Positions 1-12,135 of a stretch of 64,000 bases of DNA are shown here, piece after piece. Where the stretch lies: NCBI RefSeq assembly GCF_032854445.1, contig NC_088304.1, forward strand, positions 29,335,732 to 29,399,731. Direction: 5' to 3'. Made by a program: the position numbers and the translations under genes. Origin of the DNA: Liolophura sinensis (lineage: Eukaryota; Mollusca; Polyplacophora; Chitonida; Chitonidae). Position 1 is the first letter of the stretch. The number at the start of each line of letters is the position of its first letter. Under the pieces are notes generated by a model. It worked only from the letters and a program-made list of their open reading frames with translations. It was not told where the DNA came from and ran no database searches.

Positions 1-232
1 GGAAACCGGACAGAGGAAGACACAGAACCACTATCATAAAATACGAACAAAAGCGTGCCGTTAAAGGCTTGATAGATGGTTACGCTGAATTTTTCATTTT
101 AGAAACACATAAAACCCATCCTTTACGTATAAAACACGTCAAATCACTAAAACCCAACGACACAACTGAATTCAACCTAAAACTTTAATCGTTAAACAAA
201 GCTGAGACTTGCTTTAAATAAACCTGCTAAGA

Positions 233-722
233 CAAGCGTATTTCATAACCCTAAGGTGTAGAACGAAAATCAAACAGATGTGTAGTTCATAACCCTGAGG
301 TGTAGAGGGAAAATAAAACAGACGTGTATTTCATAACCCTGAGGTGGAGAGGGAAAATCAAATAGACGTGTATTTCATAACCCTGAGGTGTAGAGGGAAA
401 ATAAAACAGACGTGTAGTTCATAACCCTGAGGTGCAGAGGGAAAAATCAAACAGACGTGTATTTCATAACCCTGAGGTGTAGAGGGAAAATCAAACAGAC
501 GTGTAGTTCATAACCCTAAGGTGCAGAACGAAAATCAAACAGACGTGTATTTCATAACCCTGAAGTGAAGAGGGAAAATCAAACAGACGTGTATTTCAAA
601 ACCCTGAGGTGTAGAGGGAAAATCAAACAGACGTGTATTTCATAACCCTGAGGTGTAGAGGGAAAATCAAACAGACGTGTAGTTCATAACCCTAAGATGT
701 AGAGGGAAATTCAAACAGAGGT
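233..722. repeat. 44-bp minisatellite, about 11 copies
   Basis: The unit starts CATAACCCTGAGGTGTAGAG and contains CAGACGTGTATTTC. Copies vary at a few fixed positions (CCTAAGG/CCTGAGG, GTATTTC/GTAGTTC). It has no coding meaning. Confidence 0.9.
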
Positions 723-736
723 GTATTAACACGTGG

Positions 737-2404
737 TAAGAATCAACAAATAAACATGAATAAAATCTAAACTTGATAGCACGGTGACAACCACAGGCAC
801 TGCTGGGAAATGAAGATTACCCCAGCACATGTGGGAAGAATTAAATCAACGTGAACGTATAGAATTTATTTATTAGACTGGCACTTTAAGACGTAAACAA
901 AAATATCCAAACGTCAATTTTACAACGGAATTCAACCAAAGGTCATCTGAGACACATATTTTGATAAACGGCATCTTATAAACCAGCATGGTGCACGATT
1001 TAGATACTGATTTAAGTCATTTGCCTGGAACATTCCATTCAAATCCATCTTAATTTCTCGTGTTATATCTTTTATTACATATTTAGCGCTGCTTTGTAAA
1101 TTTTTCTTCATTTTGTTTAACGTTCATAATTGGTTGAAGGCTGATATACGAATTTCTATTTCGACGCCTATATATACTGGCGTGGACCACACAGCAAAGT
1201 AGGTTGAGAAAAGGTGTCCGTTAAGACACCTACTTATGGCAGACCTTTTGCGGTGAAGCACAAGATAGTTTTGGGTGATTAAATTAGATTATTTGAGGAG
1301 AGCTAGTGTTGCCCAAAACACTAAGGAAGTCTTTAAAGTGAGGTGTAACTTGACATTAATCCCCGAATTTTGGCGAGATTTACCAAATAGATTTGGTTTA
1401 TTAGGCGTGATGCCTTATAACGAGAGTTATTATATAATCACTGAAACATATGGTGGCGTACCTAGAACACACGTGTCTTACATAATCAACTTCATATCTT
1501 GGTGTAACCTTCAAAGGAAACGAGACTTACTTAATAACGGGAGTTATTAAACTTCCGTACACCCCGAGAATCAACCAAACAAATGTAACTTTAAAACGAG
1601 TCTGGTTTGTGTATCTTCTTCACTCCGTACTCTCTAAACACCGGTCGTTTTTATCTCATTCCATGAAGAGAACTTGTGCCAAGTGTTTATGCCCCAACAG
1701 CTGGTGCGAAAATAATATCATCAGAGAAGCAGGTGTGATGGGTGAACGTTGGACCAGCTGATGGTCGGCTGTTATATCTGCCGTGTTCACCCGCCTCACT
1801 AATGTCATGTGCATGCACAGAGCACACACCAGCGCCCGTTGGCGATTAATTACTCTGTGATGAAAACACTGTATTAATAGCAGTATATCTCTCCGCCAGG
1901 CTCTGAAGCGCCATAATGTGTATTATGATGGACTTTATAGACTCATAGTACCGCTATATGTCTCATTAGGGTAACATTTAATCTGAGTATACACCTATAA
2001 ATCATTTCCAAAGTTTAAACCTGATTATTAATTTTTTATACGTAAAAAGTTTTGATATTCCTGAACATCAGTTGGATGTATTACTGTATTTCTCCTTAAA
2101 GTAAGCATGCATGAATTTGAAAAGCATTGCTATGAAAAATGCAATAAGCCAGAAATAAAGGTAGTCGTTTCCAATTGTAACTTATATGGTACCAATCTGA
2201 CCTACACCACTTTTGATCTCTGAAATTCTCTTCGAACGACTTGCCTATGGATACTTCACGAAGTTGATACTGAATAAATACAGTGTGTGAACCAACGGAA
2301 TCACAGTTTGCTAAGCAGTGCAAAGTTTGAAAATTCAAAGGATAAAGAATCATCGTCGAATGTGCGGAAATATACTGTCATATCTTCTAAAAAATCGTCA
2401 GGGA
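737..2404. other. No gene recognised
   Basis: Only repeat E (985-1175) stands out. The 91-residue frame at 1275-1550 begins with a GTG and has no family features. Confidence 0.5.
985..1175 (+). repeat. Diverged repeat E, copy 1
   Basis: Shares AGCATGGTGCACGATTT, GGAACATTCC, CTAATTTCT-like and GGTTGAAGGCTGAT with 50890-51145, in the same order. Confidence 0.5.
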
Positions 2405-2412
2405 GACAAAAA

Positions 2413-2793
2413 CTTGTTGGCAATTGTAACTAAAACCATATGTTGGCAATTGTAACTAAAACCAACATGTTGGCAATTGTGACTAAAACCAACATGTTGG
2501 CAACTGTAACTAAAACCAACATATTGGCAATTGTAACTAAAACCAACATGTTGGCAATTGTGACTAAAACCAACATGTTGGCAACTGTAACTAAAACCAG
2601 CATGTTGGCAACTGTAACTAAAACCAACATATTGGCAATTGTGACTAAAACCAACATGTTGGCAATTGTAACTAAAACCATGTTGGCAATTGTGACTAAA
2701 ACCAACATGTTGGCAATTGTAACTAAAACCAGCATATTGGCAATTGTAACTAAAACCAACATGTTGGCAATTGTAATTAAAACCAACATGTTC
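2413..2793. repeat. 27-bp minisatellite, about 14 copies
   Basis: The unit starts TTGGCAATTGTAACTAAAAC and ends CAACATG. Being a multiple of three, it gives open frames on both strands with nine-residue repeats (MLAIVTKTN on plus). One copy has lost three bases (near 2680). Confidence 0.9.
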
Positions 2794-2805
2794 AAGTATT
2801 CCCAC

Positions 2806-5103
2806 ACATAAAGAACAAGGGGATAATAGTCATCTACTTGCCACCACATCCTCGAAATGGACAACTTTTATCGCCAACCATCAACTCCTGAACATGGATC
2901 ATTTAAAATGAAGTTCATGGCCCTAGAAACTATACTCTAGGCATGAACACTGATTTACATATTTCTAAGGAATGGATCCGAATCCGGTGGAAAACATGAA
3001 AGTGCGAAGGCCGAAACCATCAACGGGTCAAAAACCCGAAATGGACAGGCCACATCCCAATGGTAACTGACACTGGCTTGAACCTCCAAGGCTGTCTCTG
3101 CAGCCGAGTTCGTAGGCTCAAATATAGTTAGTTATAGAGAATTGGCGATCTGGCTTCCATCTAATCCCCTAATGTGAACAAATGTTATCATACATACAGA
3201 TGTATCTATATGCAGAAATTGGAACCTGATATTATATTTATTGACTTTACAAAAGATAAACTTCAATTCATTTATACCATGGTAACTGGTTAATTGTATA
3301 GCATGCGTCTTTTAGTGCGGTAAGACCCTAGACTCAGTATAATAACTTAAAAGTTGCCCAGGGAATAAAGATGACCACTGATATAACACTATGTCAAGTT
3401 TATTGTGTATTAATAATATTTACTGCTACTGTTACTAAAATGCTATAATCAGATAAGCCGATATAGAAGTGCAGCTGTATTAAAATCTCCTTATTTCTGG
3501 TACAAATAGGAGAAGTAACGAGCGCGTTTTCCCTCTTAATTTTGTCCGAAAAGAAGACAATAGCGACATTTATATGTAACGACATATGTGAAGTCTGATT
3601 TGCGGTAGTATTTGATTGATCGAAAACACAACCAATGGAAAACACCGCGCGATAGGTAGATCTGAGCCGGAAAGCATATGGTTGCTAAAGGTGCATGCGA
3701 CGTGAGAGGTATTCGTACGTCCTACCTGTTCTGGCGTCTTTATTCGCAGCTACAAGGTCGTGTCTGCACAAGTCGGCGTGAGTTTACAGAGTTACATGTC
3801 GGTGGGCCTTCAGCTCTGTTGTGGTTCATAGGATTTGACTACCATGTCATCGTGCACCAAATCCCCGTTTTATCTTTGTTATATATAAACGGGCTAGTGT
3901 GTCATGCATGTATAAAATACACGCTTGTTGCACCTAATGGAAGGTTATCGCGGCCCGTGAATTCCAGAGATAAGAAAAAATGAAAATGAAGATATCGTTC
4001 GTGATGAATGTATCGCTGAATTTATTGGTGTCGGATGGGAGAGTGTGTTTGAAGTTGCCCAGCAGTCGGCGAATGTCTTCATTAGGTGAAATGAATTATG
4101 ACTTAGCTAACAAGATGCCAGTGTCAGTACATGCACAGATGTTTGTATATTTATAGCGATGAAGATACGACCAGAATCCATTTGCACGCTTTATCTTTTC
4201 CTTTCTTATTCTCACACGATGCAGCTGATGAATTGTGCAAAACTGTACGTCCGTATATGCTCGGCATATAAACGACAGCTTAAGACGCGACTAAACTCAA
4301 CTCAACTCAAACGGTCAAACCACTCTCTTATCAACGAACCAAAAAGGTGGGTATAGTAGAAAACAATCCGATTCCAATAGTAGATATAGCTGCAACCTTT
4401 ACAATGCGATAGGTCAGCGCGAAAGTACGCATGCGCTGTAAGTCAAAGCGTCTAAACAAAGCCGCCCGAAAAGTAAATCAGCCTATAACCATCGCTCCTA
4501 ACAAATACCATCAGTTACAAGATGGATTGCGGCAGATGTCGTCCCCACCCCCTCCCTCTTAATCCTGGGCAGTGGTAGTAACGTGAGTGCGGCTGTTTCT
4601 CCGTCAAACCAAAAGGTGATTTCCGCCAACAAGGTAGCCGCGGGTCTCAGCAGTGCAAACAGTATAGGCCATTTCGGGGAAAGTGCAGGAGATGGGTGTA
4701 GAGTGATTGCGATTTTTCAGCAGATGGGGAAAGTCGAAACACGGACCAAAAATTGCACACTTTTAACACCACGATAACGATCTAACGTGCTCTGAGCCGA
4801 CAACATCCGGTGCTAGATAAGTTTTTGTTTGTTACACTTGCACCATACGCAAGGAATACCAGACAGGCTTAAGCTAGTCTTGGTGTTTTTGCAATGGTTG
4901 TTTTGCTACATGTTATAATCCCGGACCAGTTTGCTCAGCACGGAACGGCCTGTACACAGTTAACCAGCACCCTGAATTATTCCCCTGTACACGACTGAAT
5001 GGAAATTTTTCAATGTCTTTATGAAATATTACATATATGGGGGGCTTGTCATTAACAATAAATAGATTGCAACACTAAAATGTGATTAATTATTTTGTGT
5101 GCT
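2806..5103. other. No gene recognised
   Basis: Frames of 81 residues (minus, 3400-3645) and 101 residues (plus, 3678-3983) have no recognisable motif or splice context. GACTAAACTCAACTCAACTC at 4288 is a tiny simple repeat. Confidence 0.5.
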
Positions 5104-5398
5104 TAGAATGAATGCAGGGGCCTCCGTGGCTCAGTCGGTTAGCGCGCTAGCGCAGCGTAATGACCCAGGAGCCTCTCACCAATGCGTTCGCTGTGAGTTC
5201 AAGTCCAGCTCATGCTGGCTTCCTCTCCGGCCGTAAGTGGGAAGGTCTGTCAGCAACCTGCGGATGGTCGTGGGTTTTCCCCGGGCTGTGCCCGGTTTCC
5301 ACCCACCATAATGCTGGCCGCCGTCGTATAAGTGAAATATTCTTGAGTGCGGCGTAAAACACCAATCAAATAAATAAATAAATAAATAGAATGAATGC
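5104..5398 (+). mobile_element. Full-length family A SINE with target duplication
   Basis: The tRNA-like head has box A GTGGCTCAGTCGGTTAGCG and box B-like GTGAGTTCAAGTCC. The body holds CCGGCCGTAAGTGGGAAGGT, and the tail GGCGTAAAACACCAATC is followed by (AAAT)n. The 12-bp flank TAGAATGAATGC is duplicated exactly at 5104-5115 and 5387-5398, marking insertion by target-primed retroposition. The head is intact enough for Pol III boxes. Confidence 0.93.
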
Positions 5399-5479
5399 CT
5401 GGCGTAAGGACTCTTGCAATTGTACAGATGACTTATCTAGAAATCTATTGCAATGATGCTATTTTGAATAGGCATGGTT

Positions 5480-6060
5480 TTCTGTTACTGACACCTAAAT
5501 GCATGTCATTGGACTATTTTTTCAAGAGGAATCGTTTTCTAACCACCCACTGCATGTCTTTCAACCAGGTTTATAAGGTATCTCTCTTTATCAATAACAA
5601 TTATGTGCAAAATATTGAACTAATATTAAGCACCACTTTTCATTTTCTTTTGCTGACAAACACTTTGACTTCATTCAGCTACATTTAAGATCCATCTTTT
5701 TCTGTCGATGACGATCAGTCATGTGCCATTGGTACTTGACTTCTGGTATCGACAACCACATTCATGCCTTTTGACTATTTTTAAGAGGTGTTCCCCGTTG
5801 TCAATCAGTTAAATGGCGTCAAATATTTAACATTATCAATGTCTGTTGTTAAAAATCATTTTTTTGAAACCGAACTACATTTTAAATGCATCGGTTTCTG
5901 TCGTTCACAAACAACTATGTGGATTAGACTACTTTTGAAGAGGTTTTTGCCATTTTATAACATCTAACTGCATCTGAGTACATCTGAAAAGTGTCATTTT
6001 TCTGTTGTTGAAAGTACCATTTATGAAATATGTCTTTGGAGTACTTTTGAGAATCGCCTG
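5480..6060. repeat. Degenerate tandem-like stretch
   Basis: Recurrent phrases TGCATGTCATTGGACTA, GACTA.TTTT.AAGAGG and TTTTCTGT.GTTGA appear every 100-130 bases. It is too decayed to define a unit, and no gene is seen. Confidence 0.35.
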
Positions 6061-6227
6061 TTGGTGCTGTCTAAAACTTGTTGCAACAGAAGTGGAAACA
6101 TGGTAACAAACGCCAATGTATATTGTTACAAAAATTTTGCTCTTGTGGCACTTGTGATAATTATTGATATTTAGATTAAGAGCTTTGGAGATGTAATATA
6201 GACAAGAACGGAATCTACACAGGCCAT

Positions 6228-6398
6228 CTCCTCTCCGGCCGTACGTGGAAAGGCCTGCAGCAGCCTGCCGATGATCGTGGGTTTTCCTCCAGGCTCTGCC
6301 CGGTTTCCTCCCACCTTAATGCTGGTCGCCGTCATATAAGTGAAATATTCTTGAGTACAACATAAAACACCAATCAAATAAATAAATCAATGGAATAC
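6228..6398 (+). mobile_element. 5'-truncated family A SINE
   Basis: It starts inside the body (CTCCTCTCCGGCCGTACGTG) and ends in (AAAT)n. Imperfect flanks GGAATCTACACAGGC and GGAATACACAGGC look like the target duplication. Confidence 0.85.
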
Positions 6399-6399
6399 A

Positions 6400-9300
6400 C
6401 AGGCTATCAAGTTAGTAATTAAGAAATCCATGGACCTGAAGTATCCTGAGTAAGAATTAACGAAGTCACTTTATCAAATAGTATGTTATCAGACGTAGTA
6501 TTTGATTGTGAAAGCATAATTTCCTGTCAAGATGGTGAATGATGAATGGCAGGACTGTTAGCTGTGACTTTTCTCGCTGTTATTTAAAGATATGTTTCCA
6601 CCTCTATATGTTTAACCTGAATATTTTTACGCCAAGCGATGAATTATCCTCAAACTATGACAGGGGCCTACATAATCGGCTGTAATCATTTTAATATAGC
6701 GGTACAGTGAACTTTTCCAGCTTATAAAACGCAAATTGCCTTTAAATATCTAAGGGAATAAAAGAATCCTACACGCAGAGCATCAAGTCAGCCCTCGCCA
6801 AGCCGCTGAATATACAGTTGTAGTGTGTCCCGGGGGTATAGAGAGACCGTTTTAGAGTATGGTACAGGGGATAGATTTTGACGTGTGTACACAACAGTCC
6901 ACCCACCGGCTGCCACTTGTAATTATATCTGCCGGCATTAGGCTCTGCTACTGCAGCAATAATAAACCGAGTAATACCTAGTCAGTCTTGAAGGTATGAT
7001 ATTGTATACTGACGTGTTCTACATACCCTACATAGATTACCCATCGTGCAGACCTAAACACGCTGTATAAGGACGAAAAGTTTCATTTCCGTACAATTAC
7101 CTAAGGTTGAGTTCGAATACCGCCTTTAATATTTGGGCAGTTTAGATCAAAACACCTAAAAAATTAACCGGAAAGGAAATGATTTGCGCAATTTTTTCTA
7201 ACTAATTTAAGTAAATTAAATGTTCTAGAAAATATAAAACAAGTAATGCGTATAAATGGAACAATGTTGCATTAAAAACAAAATGGTCTTGGCGATCAAA
7301 CAGAATGGCGCTTCATACGACATAAAAACGTTGAGTCGATTTTAGAAAGACATCAAACGTCAATATCACGTCAAGGTTGTATTTGCTGCATCATACGTGA
7401 AATGTCGATTCTGTCGACACTGACACCGACGGTTTTATTACCTGGTACAGAAAGCTGTCTCATTTTTGCCTAACCCGCTGATGTTTTTATAGGGGTATAT
7501 GCCTTAGGTACAGTTATACCGGTACTAAAACACCTCACCAAAACACATCAGAACTTCGCAAGGTAAATAAACGGAACTGCCTGTAAAGCCAGCGGTATTC
7601 CACTTGATACGGCTTCGAACGCTTATCGGGAATCTCTCTCTCGTTTTAGAAACCATATATAAATACGAACGGTATCTTACACATCTCAGCCATGGCGTTG
7701 ACATGGGTTAAATCCGTGGTACCAGCGGTGAGGTGTGCCGGTAGGGGTGAGGGGGGAAAAGGTGAAAGATGGGGTCTGCTTTTGTCATCAACCGGTCACT
7801 AACAACCCCTGCCCTGAACACTTGTTGACCCTTGTGTCTCTTCTCACCCCCAAAGTGCTGAAGCTACACCCCTGCTATCCCGAGTTACCGTGAATAGATC
7901 ATCGACATTAAGGCGTAAGGCTGCAGGCATGAGATGAAGGAGGATAGATCAAGCGGCTTCCGAAATACAACAGTGTCGGTGAAAAGTGTTAAACCGTGAA
8001 CATGAATTGTTAGAATAAACCTCCATCTGCGGTAAAACGACAAGCGGTCGGATTTCACAGGGTCTCCATGTTCAAATCTTTTGCAAAACCTTTTTGAATT
8101 ACTTCAAGGCTTTTGTCATGCATTCCTGCTAATGTATTCCGTCGGAATAACTATATAAAAGTGGAATGATGGTCATCAAGCCATCAATAAATCAATAATT
8201 AAAAATAATGAATAGACGATGTCATCAAAGTGAGGTGTTTGGTGGTGTTGGGCAGATAAACTGCTCGTACAATTTCCTGCACAGAGCGATAACAGTTTCG
8301 AAAACTGTTCGAGACGCGACATTATAAATGATGTCCGTTACCTCCGGCTTAAAGATAACTAACAGAAGTGGTCTTGGCGAATGCTTTTAGCCATCCACAA
8401 GTAGACATATTATTGTTGTGTTAAAATCGTTAAAATTGCATAAGGCTGATGTACATGGCAGGATGTCTGTCGGGGAAATGAAATAAAACTATGTACATAT
8501 TGTTAAAATCTCATTGCAGATATCCCTTTATCTTCAGCATATATGTGTGTACAGTGAAGATCCCCTGCGGATCTACGTTGATAACGTTGAACAAGTTTTC
8601 ATGCAGCCACAATCCGCTCTCCATCTGTTTTGGATGAAAATCCTTGTTTGTATGCTGTAAAGGAGGTCATTGCTCTGACCACATCTGGACTAAGATTAGT
8701 TCAACAAGCTAATAAAAGAATCAAAATTTATCTTTGGACAGACATTTGCTATTCTAGCCAAAGAAATATCGTGGGCAATCGTAAGCACATCATAACATGC
8801 AGGATATCAAATACATCCCAGTTTGAATGATACCGCCTGTTGGTTGCAGTTGTTGCCGAGTGAATGGCCGTCCCCACCCAGGCTATCACCACCCTCACCC
8901 CCAGAGGCGGTGTAATGAGTTTTGAAACGCCCAGGGAGAGGCTGCCTTGTTTACATCTGTATCTATAATGTTGGTTGGATTAACCCAGATGTGCCGTCAC
9001 TGGATAGGACCATAAAATAAACAACAGCGGTAACCGGGAGAGATGGGTTGATCATTATCCAAATAAAACAAAGAAGCGTGTCTGTGGGTAAGGAATCCGT
9101 GCGGTATTTATATACCTCATATTCCGGGGAGACGCGACCATCTTTGATTCAACCCAGGGGTCACGTGTCTGTACAGTCTTACACTTCACATTTACTGAGC
9201 ATGTTACAGGAGAGAGGCGTCATCGCAACGCCAGAGAGAAGCAGGAAGTCACGAGTTAACCGCACTACGCACTCGCATACGCACGCGCACGCGATGTATC

Positions 9301-10675
9301 TCATGACTAACTCTGGAAGTAGACGTCTATACATAAAACGAGTGCGTTGATTTTCCTCACCATTCATGAAGCAAATTTATCAACATCATTCCAAAATTAT
9401 ACCATGTCAATAGCATAATGGGTGCCATTTTGCTTCCAAATTCATTTCCCATCTAAGATATGCTGGACTTTGTTCTCTTTAGTGACACAGCTACACATGT
9501 ACATTCAGTAGATCAGATGAATGACAAGAAACAAGGCTATTATAACATTTCCCAAAGTCTTTTGCTTTGTCCAAAAAAAGCCCCACAAAAACCTCAATAC
9601 ATTCACACGGTTAAAACAAAGGCAACACTGACCTGTTGATAAATTTGTAAAAAATTACTGTTTGGTGATAAAATTGTAAAAGGATTAGCACCACTGTGCA
9701 GCTTGTTTCCAAGAACTGAAAAAAGGCATAGGAAAATTTTGACTAACAAACCATTATTGAAATAATCCCCCGAATGATTTATGCTCATATGACGCATATC
9801 GATGGAAGGAAAGGTTTGGTGAATTAGCAAAAATAGCGTATTTTTGTCGACATGGAATATTTGTTCACCTAGTAAGATGCATTTAAAACTTTAGATCCTG
9901 CTGTGGACTTTTCTGACCATATTGAGACCAGTCACTTCAGCTTTCTGCCACTTGACACACACAGATTACGATATTTCATCATTGAAAATGCATCTTCATT
10001 TAGAGCTACGAATTAATTCAACAAACGAGCCCTGAAACGAACTATTTCAAAAATATTGCTGTGACGTCACTGATACCCTTTGGCTCCCAACAGCCACTAT
10101 GTAATCCTAAATGCAGTTTAGTCGGTTTGAAAATTTTTTTAAAAATCAATTTTAACTATTTAAAAACTATTTTCCTGGGCAGTGTTTAATGGTCTTTCAT
10201 CTGATATACACTTCATTAGAGTGTTTTCTTTGCCTGTAATTAGCTGTTAGTGGGTGTTTTTCTAACAGGTTGCCTTCGAGACGCCACACAGAAATTAAGA
10301 CTAGAGAAATCTGATGATGCTATTATCTAATGTGTACCCCGCCTTACGTACTTCGGTAGATTTCAGGCAAACATGGTTCTTAGAGTGGTAAACCCTCATA
10401 AACAATCCTACCGTGCGGAGTGTCAGGTGTTCAGGAGAGGAGTGAGAGGTTGTGGGATGGCGAACGCTGTTCATGAGTGGATAAATGTACTGACAAGGGG
10501 AGGTTGTTTCTCAAAGCGGTCGTAATGTTACGCCGGTCGCAAGTACCGGACGGCGTGTGCCGTCAGAATGCGACGTCATGTGGATTAGGTCGGTGTAATG
10601 TTAGGACCCCTTTGAGAAACCGGGCCCAGTTCACAACGAGGCGTCGTGTCTAAAGTCCATATTAATGGGAGAGTG
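6400..10675. other. No gene recognised, 4.3 kb
   Basis: No convincing coding stretch, SINE or array. CG-rich ACGCACTCGCATACGCACGC at 9269 is a short purine-pyrimidine alternating run with Z-DNA potential. Confidence 0.5.
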
Positions 10676-10814
10676 TTAATGCGATGACAACACGGAAATG
10701 TGATGACAACAGAGCAATGTGATGACAGCACAGCAATGTGACAACAACACAGCAATGTGATGACAACACGGCAATGTGATGACAACAGAGCAATGTGATG
10801 ACAGCACAGCATTT
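10676..10814. repeat. 19-bp minisatellite, 7 copies, abutting repeat D
   Basis: The unit is GATGACAACAGAGCAATGT. It runs straight into a repeat D copy whose first bases (GACAACACAGCAT in other copies) match the unit. Confidence 0.85.
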
Positions 10815-11070
10815 TGAATAATTCTAAACCTGCGGCGTGTGCTAAATTGCAATTTAACATCACTGCCTTTTTGTTTTACTTAATTCTGCTTCAGGCCTGG
10901 TGCGTGTTCGTTGCTATTTAAGCATTTATGCAAACTGTTAAAATAACACTCTAGCTGAGATAAATAGGTAAGTGGACGTATTTCACCGGTTACGCGTGAC
11001 CATTTACAGAATATCACACTGTTTTCGCTGCTCTGATTTTACTCTCTGTGTTGTACGTCTTTTATATTCG
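10808..11070 (+). repeat. Repeat D copy
   Basis: Contains TTGAATAATTCTAAACCTG, TAATTCTGCTTCAGGCC, GGTTACGCGTGACCATTTAC and TTTTACTCTCTGTGTTGTAC, in the order common to all D copies. The family is unclassified. Confidence 0.8.
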
Positions 11071-11649
11071 ACGGGAAAACAAGTTTTCCTTCTGAGGATA
11101 TACTCCCTCACTTTGTCCAATTTTATCAGACGCTGGAGCAGTTTCCTCTAGACGGTATAGTCTACAGGTCAATCCAAACACAAATCTGTCCTGAAGTTAA
11201 CTGCCAATAAAACAAAACGAGGTTAGCAGTTGCACTGCTCTGCCCATCAGTGTCAGCTGACCGACATTCCCATCAAACTGGCGATTCCAACCCCTTCAAG
11301 TAAGAGTGATTCGCTAGAATGGCGATATTAGTGTTTTTCAAGCTAAGTTGGGTTATCCTGTTCTGCTGAAGACTTACAATGCGTGTCAGACTCGATTTGC
11401 TACGACTTGATTTCTCTCATATCTTAGCTAATTGGCTATCAGTTTGAACTCAAACCTTTTCCTATCGTTTGTAGAATGGTGGAAGTTTTGACTACTTACA
11501 TGACCTTTATGCGACATTTAGAAATTGAGAATTTACACCATTTCTTAAGCTTGAAAAATTGGGAAGTGCGGACACCTAATTTCAGGTTTGACAACCTGAA
11601 GTTCTTGGTGCTTCTTGGCCATAAAATTACCGGCTTGCCAATTTTTACT

Positions 11650-12135
11650 GATTTATCATTCCTGATTGGCTACATGTTTGGCTGTTTCAATGTTACATTG
11701 TTCCTGATTGGCTACATGTTTGGCTGTTTCAATGTTACATTGTTCCTCACTGGCTACAAGTTTGGCTGTTTTCATGTTACCTGGTTCTTCTTTGGATACA
11801 TGCTTGGCTGTTTCCATGTTACATTGTTCTTAAATGGATACATGTTTGGCTGTTTCCATGTTACATTGTTCCTCATTGGATACATGTTTGGCTTTTTCAA
11901 TGTTACATTGTTCTTCATTGGATGCATCTTTGTCCATTTCAGTGTTACATTTTTCCTCACTGGATACATGTTTGGCCGTTACCATGTTACATTGTTCTTC
12001 ATTGGATACATCTTTGGCTGTTTCAGTGTTACATTGTTCCTGACTGGATACGTGATGGCTGTTTCCATTTTACACTATTCTTTATTGGATATATGTTTGC
12101 CAGTTCAAGCGTTACACTGTTCATCACTGGACCCA
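11650..12135. repeat. 42-bp minisatellite, about 11 copies
   Basis: The unit starts TTCCTGATTGGCTACATGTT and continues TGGCTGTTTCAATGTTACATTG. A 229-residue plus-strand frame (11476-12165) runs through it with a 14-residue hydrophobic period. It looks like a membrane protein but follows from the array; the 58 residues upstream show no family. Confidence 0.88.

Noticed and set aside
233-722. Possible CRISPR array (regular repeats)
   Set aside because: Units are head-to-tail without unique spacers, and the DNA is animal.
2398-2864. Open frames on both strands with nine-residue repeats
   Set aside because: The 27-bp unit is a multiple of three, so open frames follow from the array itself.
5116-5200. 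Possible tRNA gene (GTGGCTCAGTCGGTTAGCG)
   Set aside because: It is the tRNA-like head of a SINE: the rest of the element, the tail and the target duplication follow.
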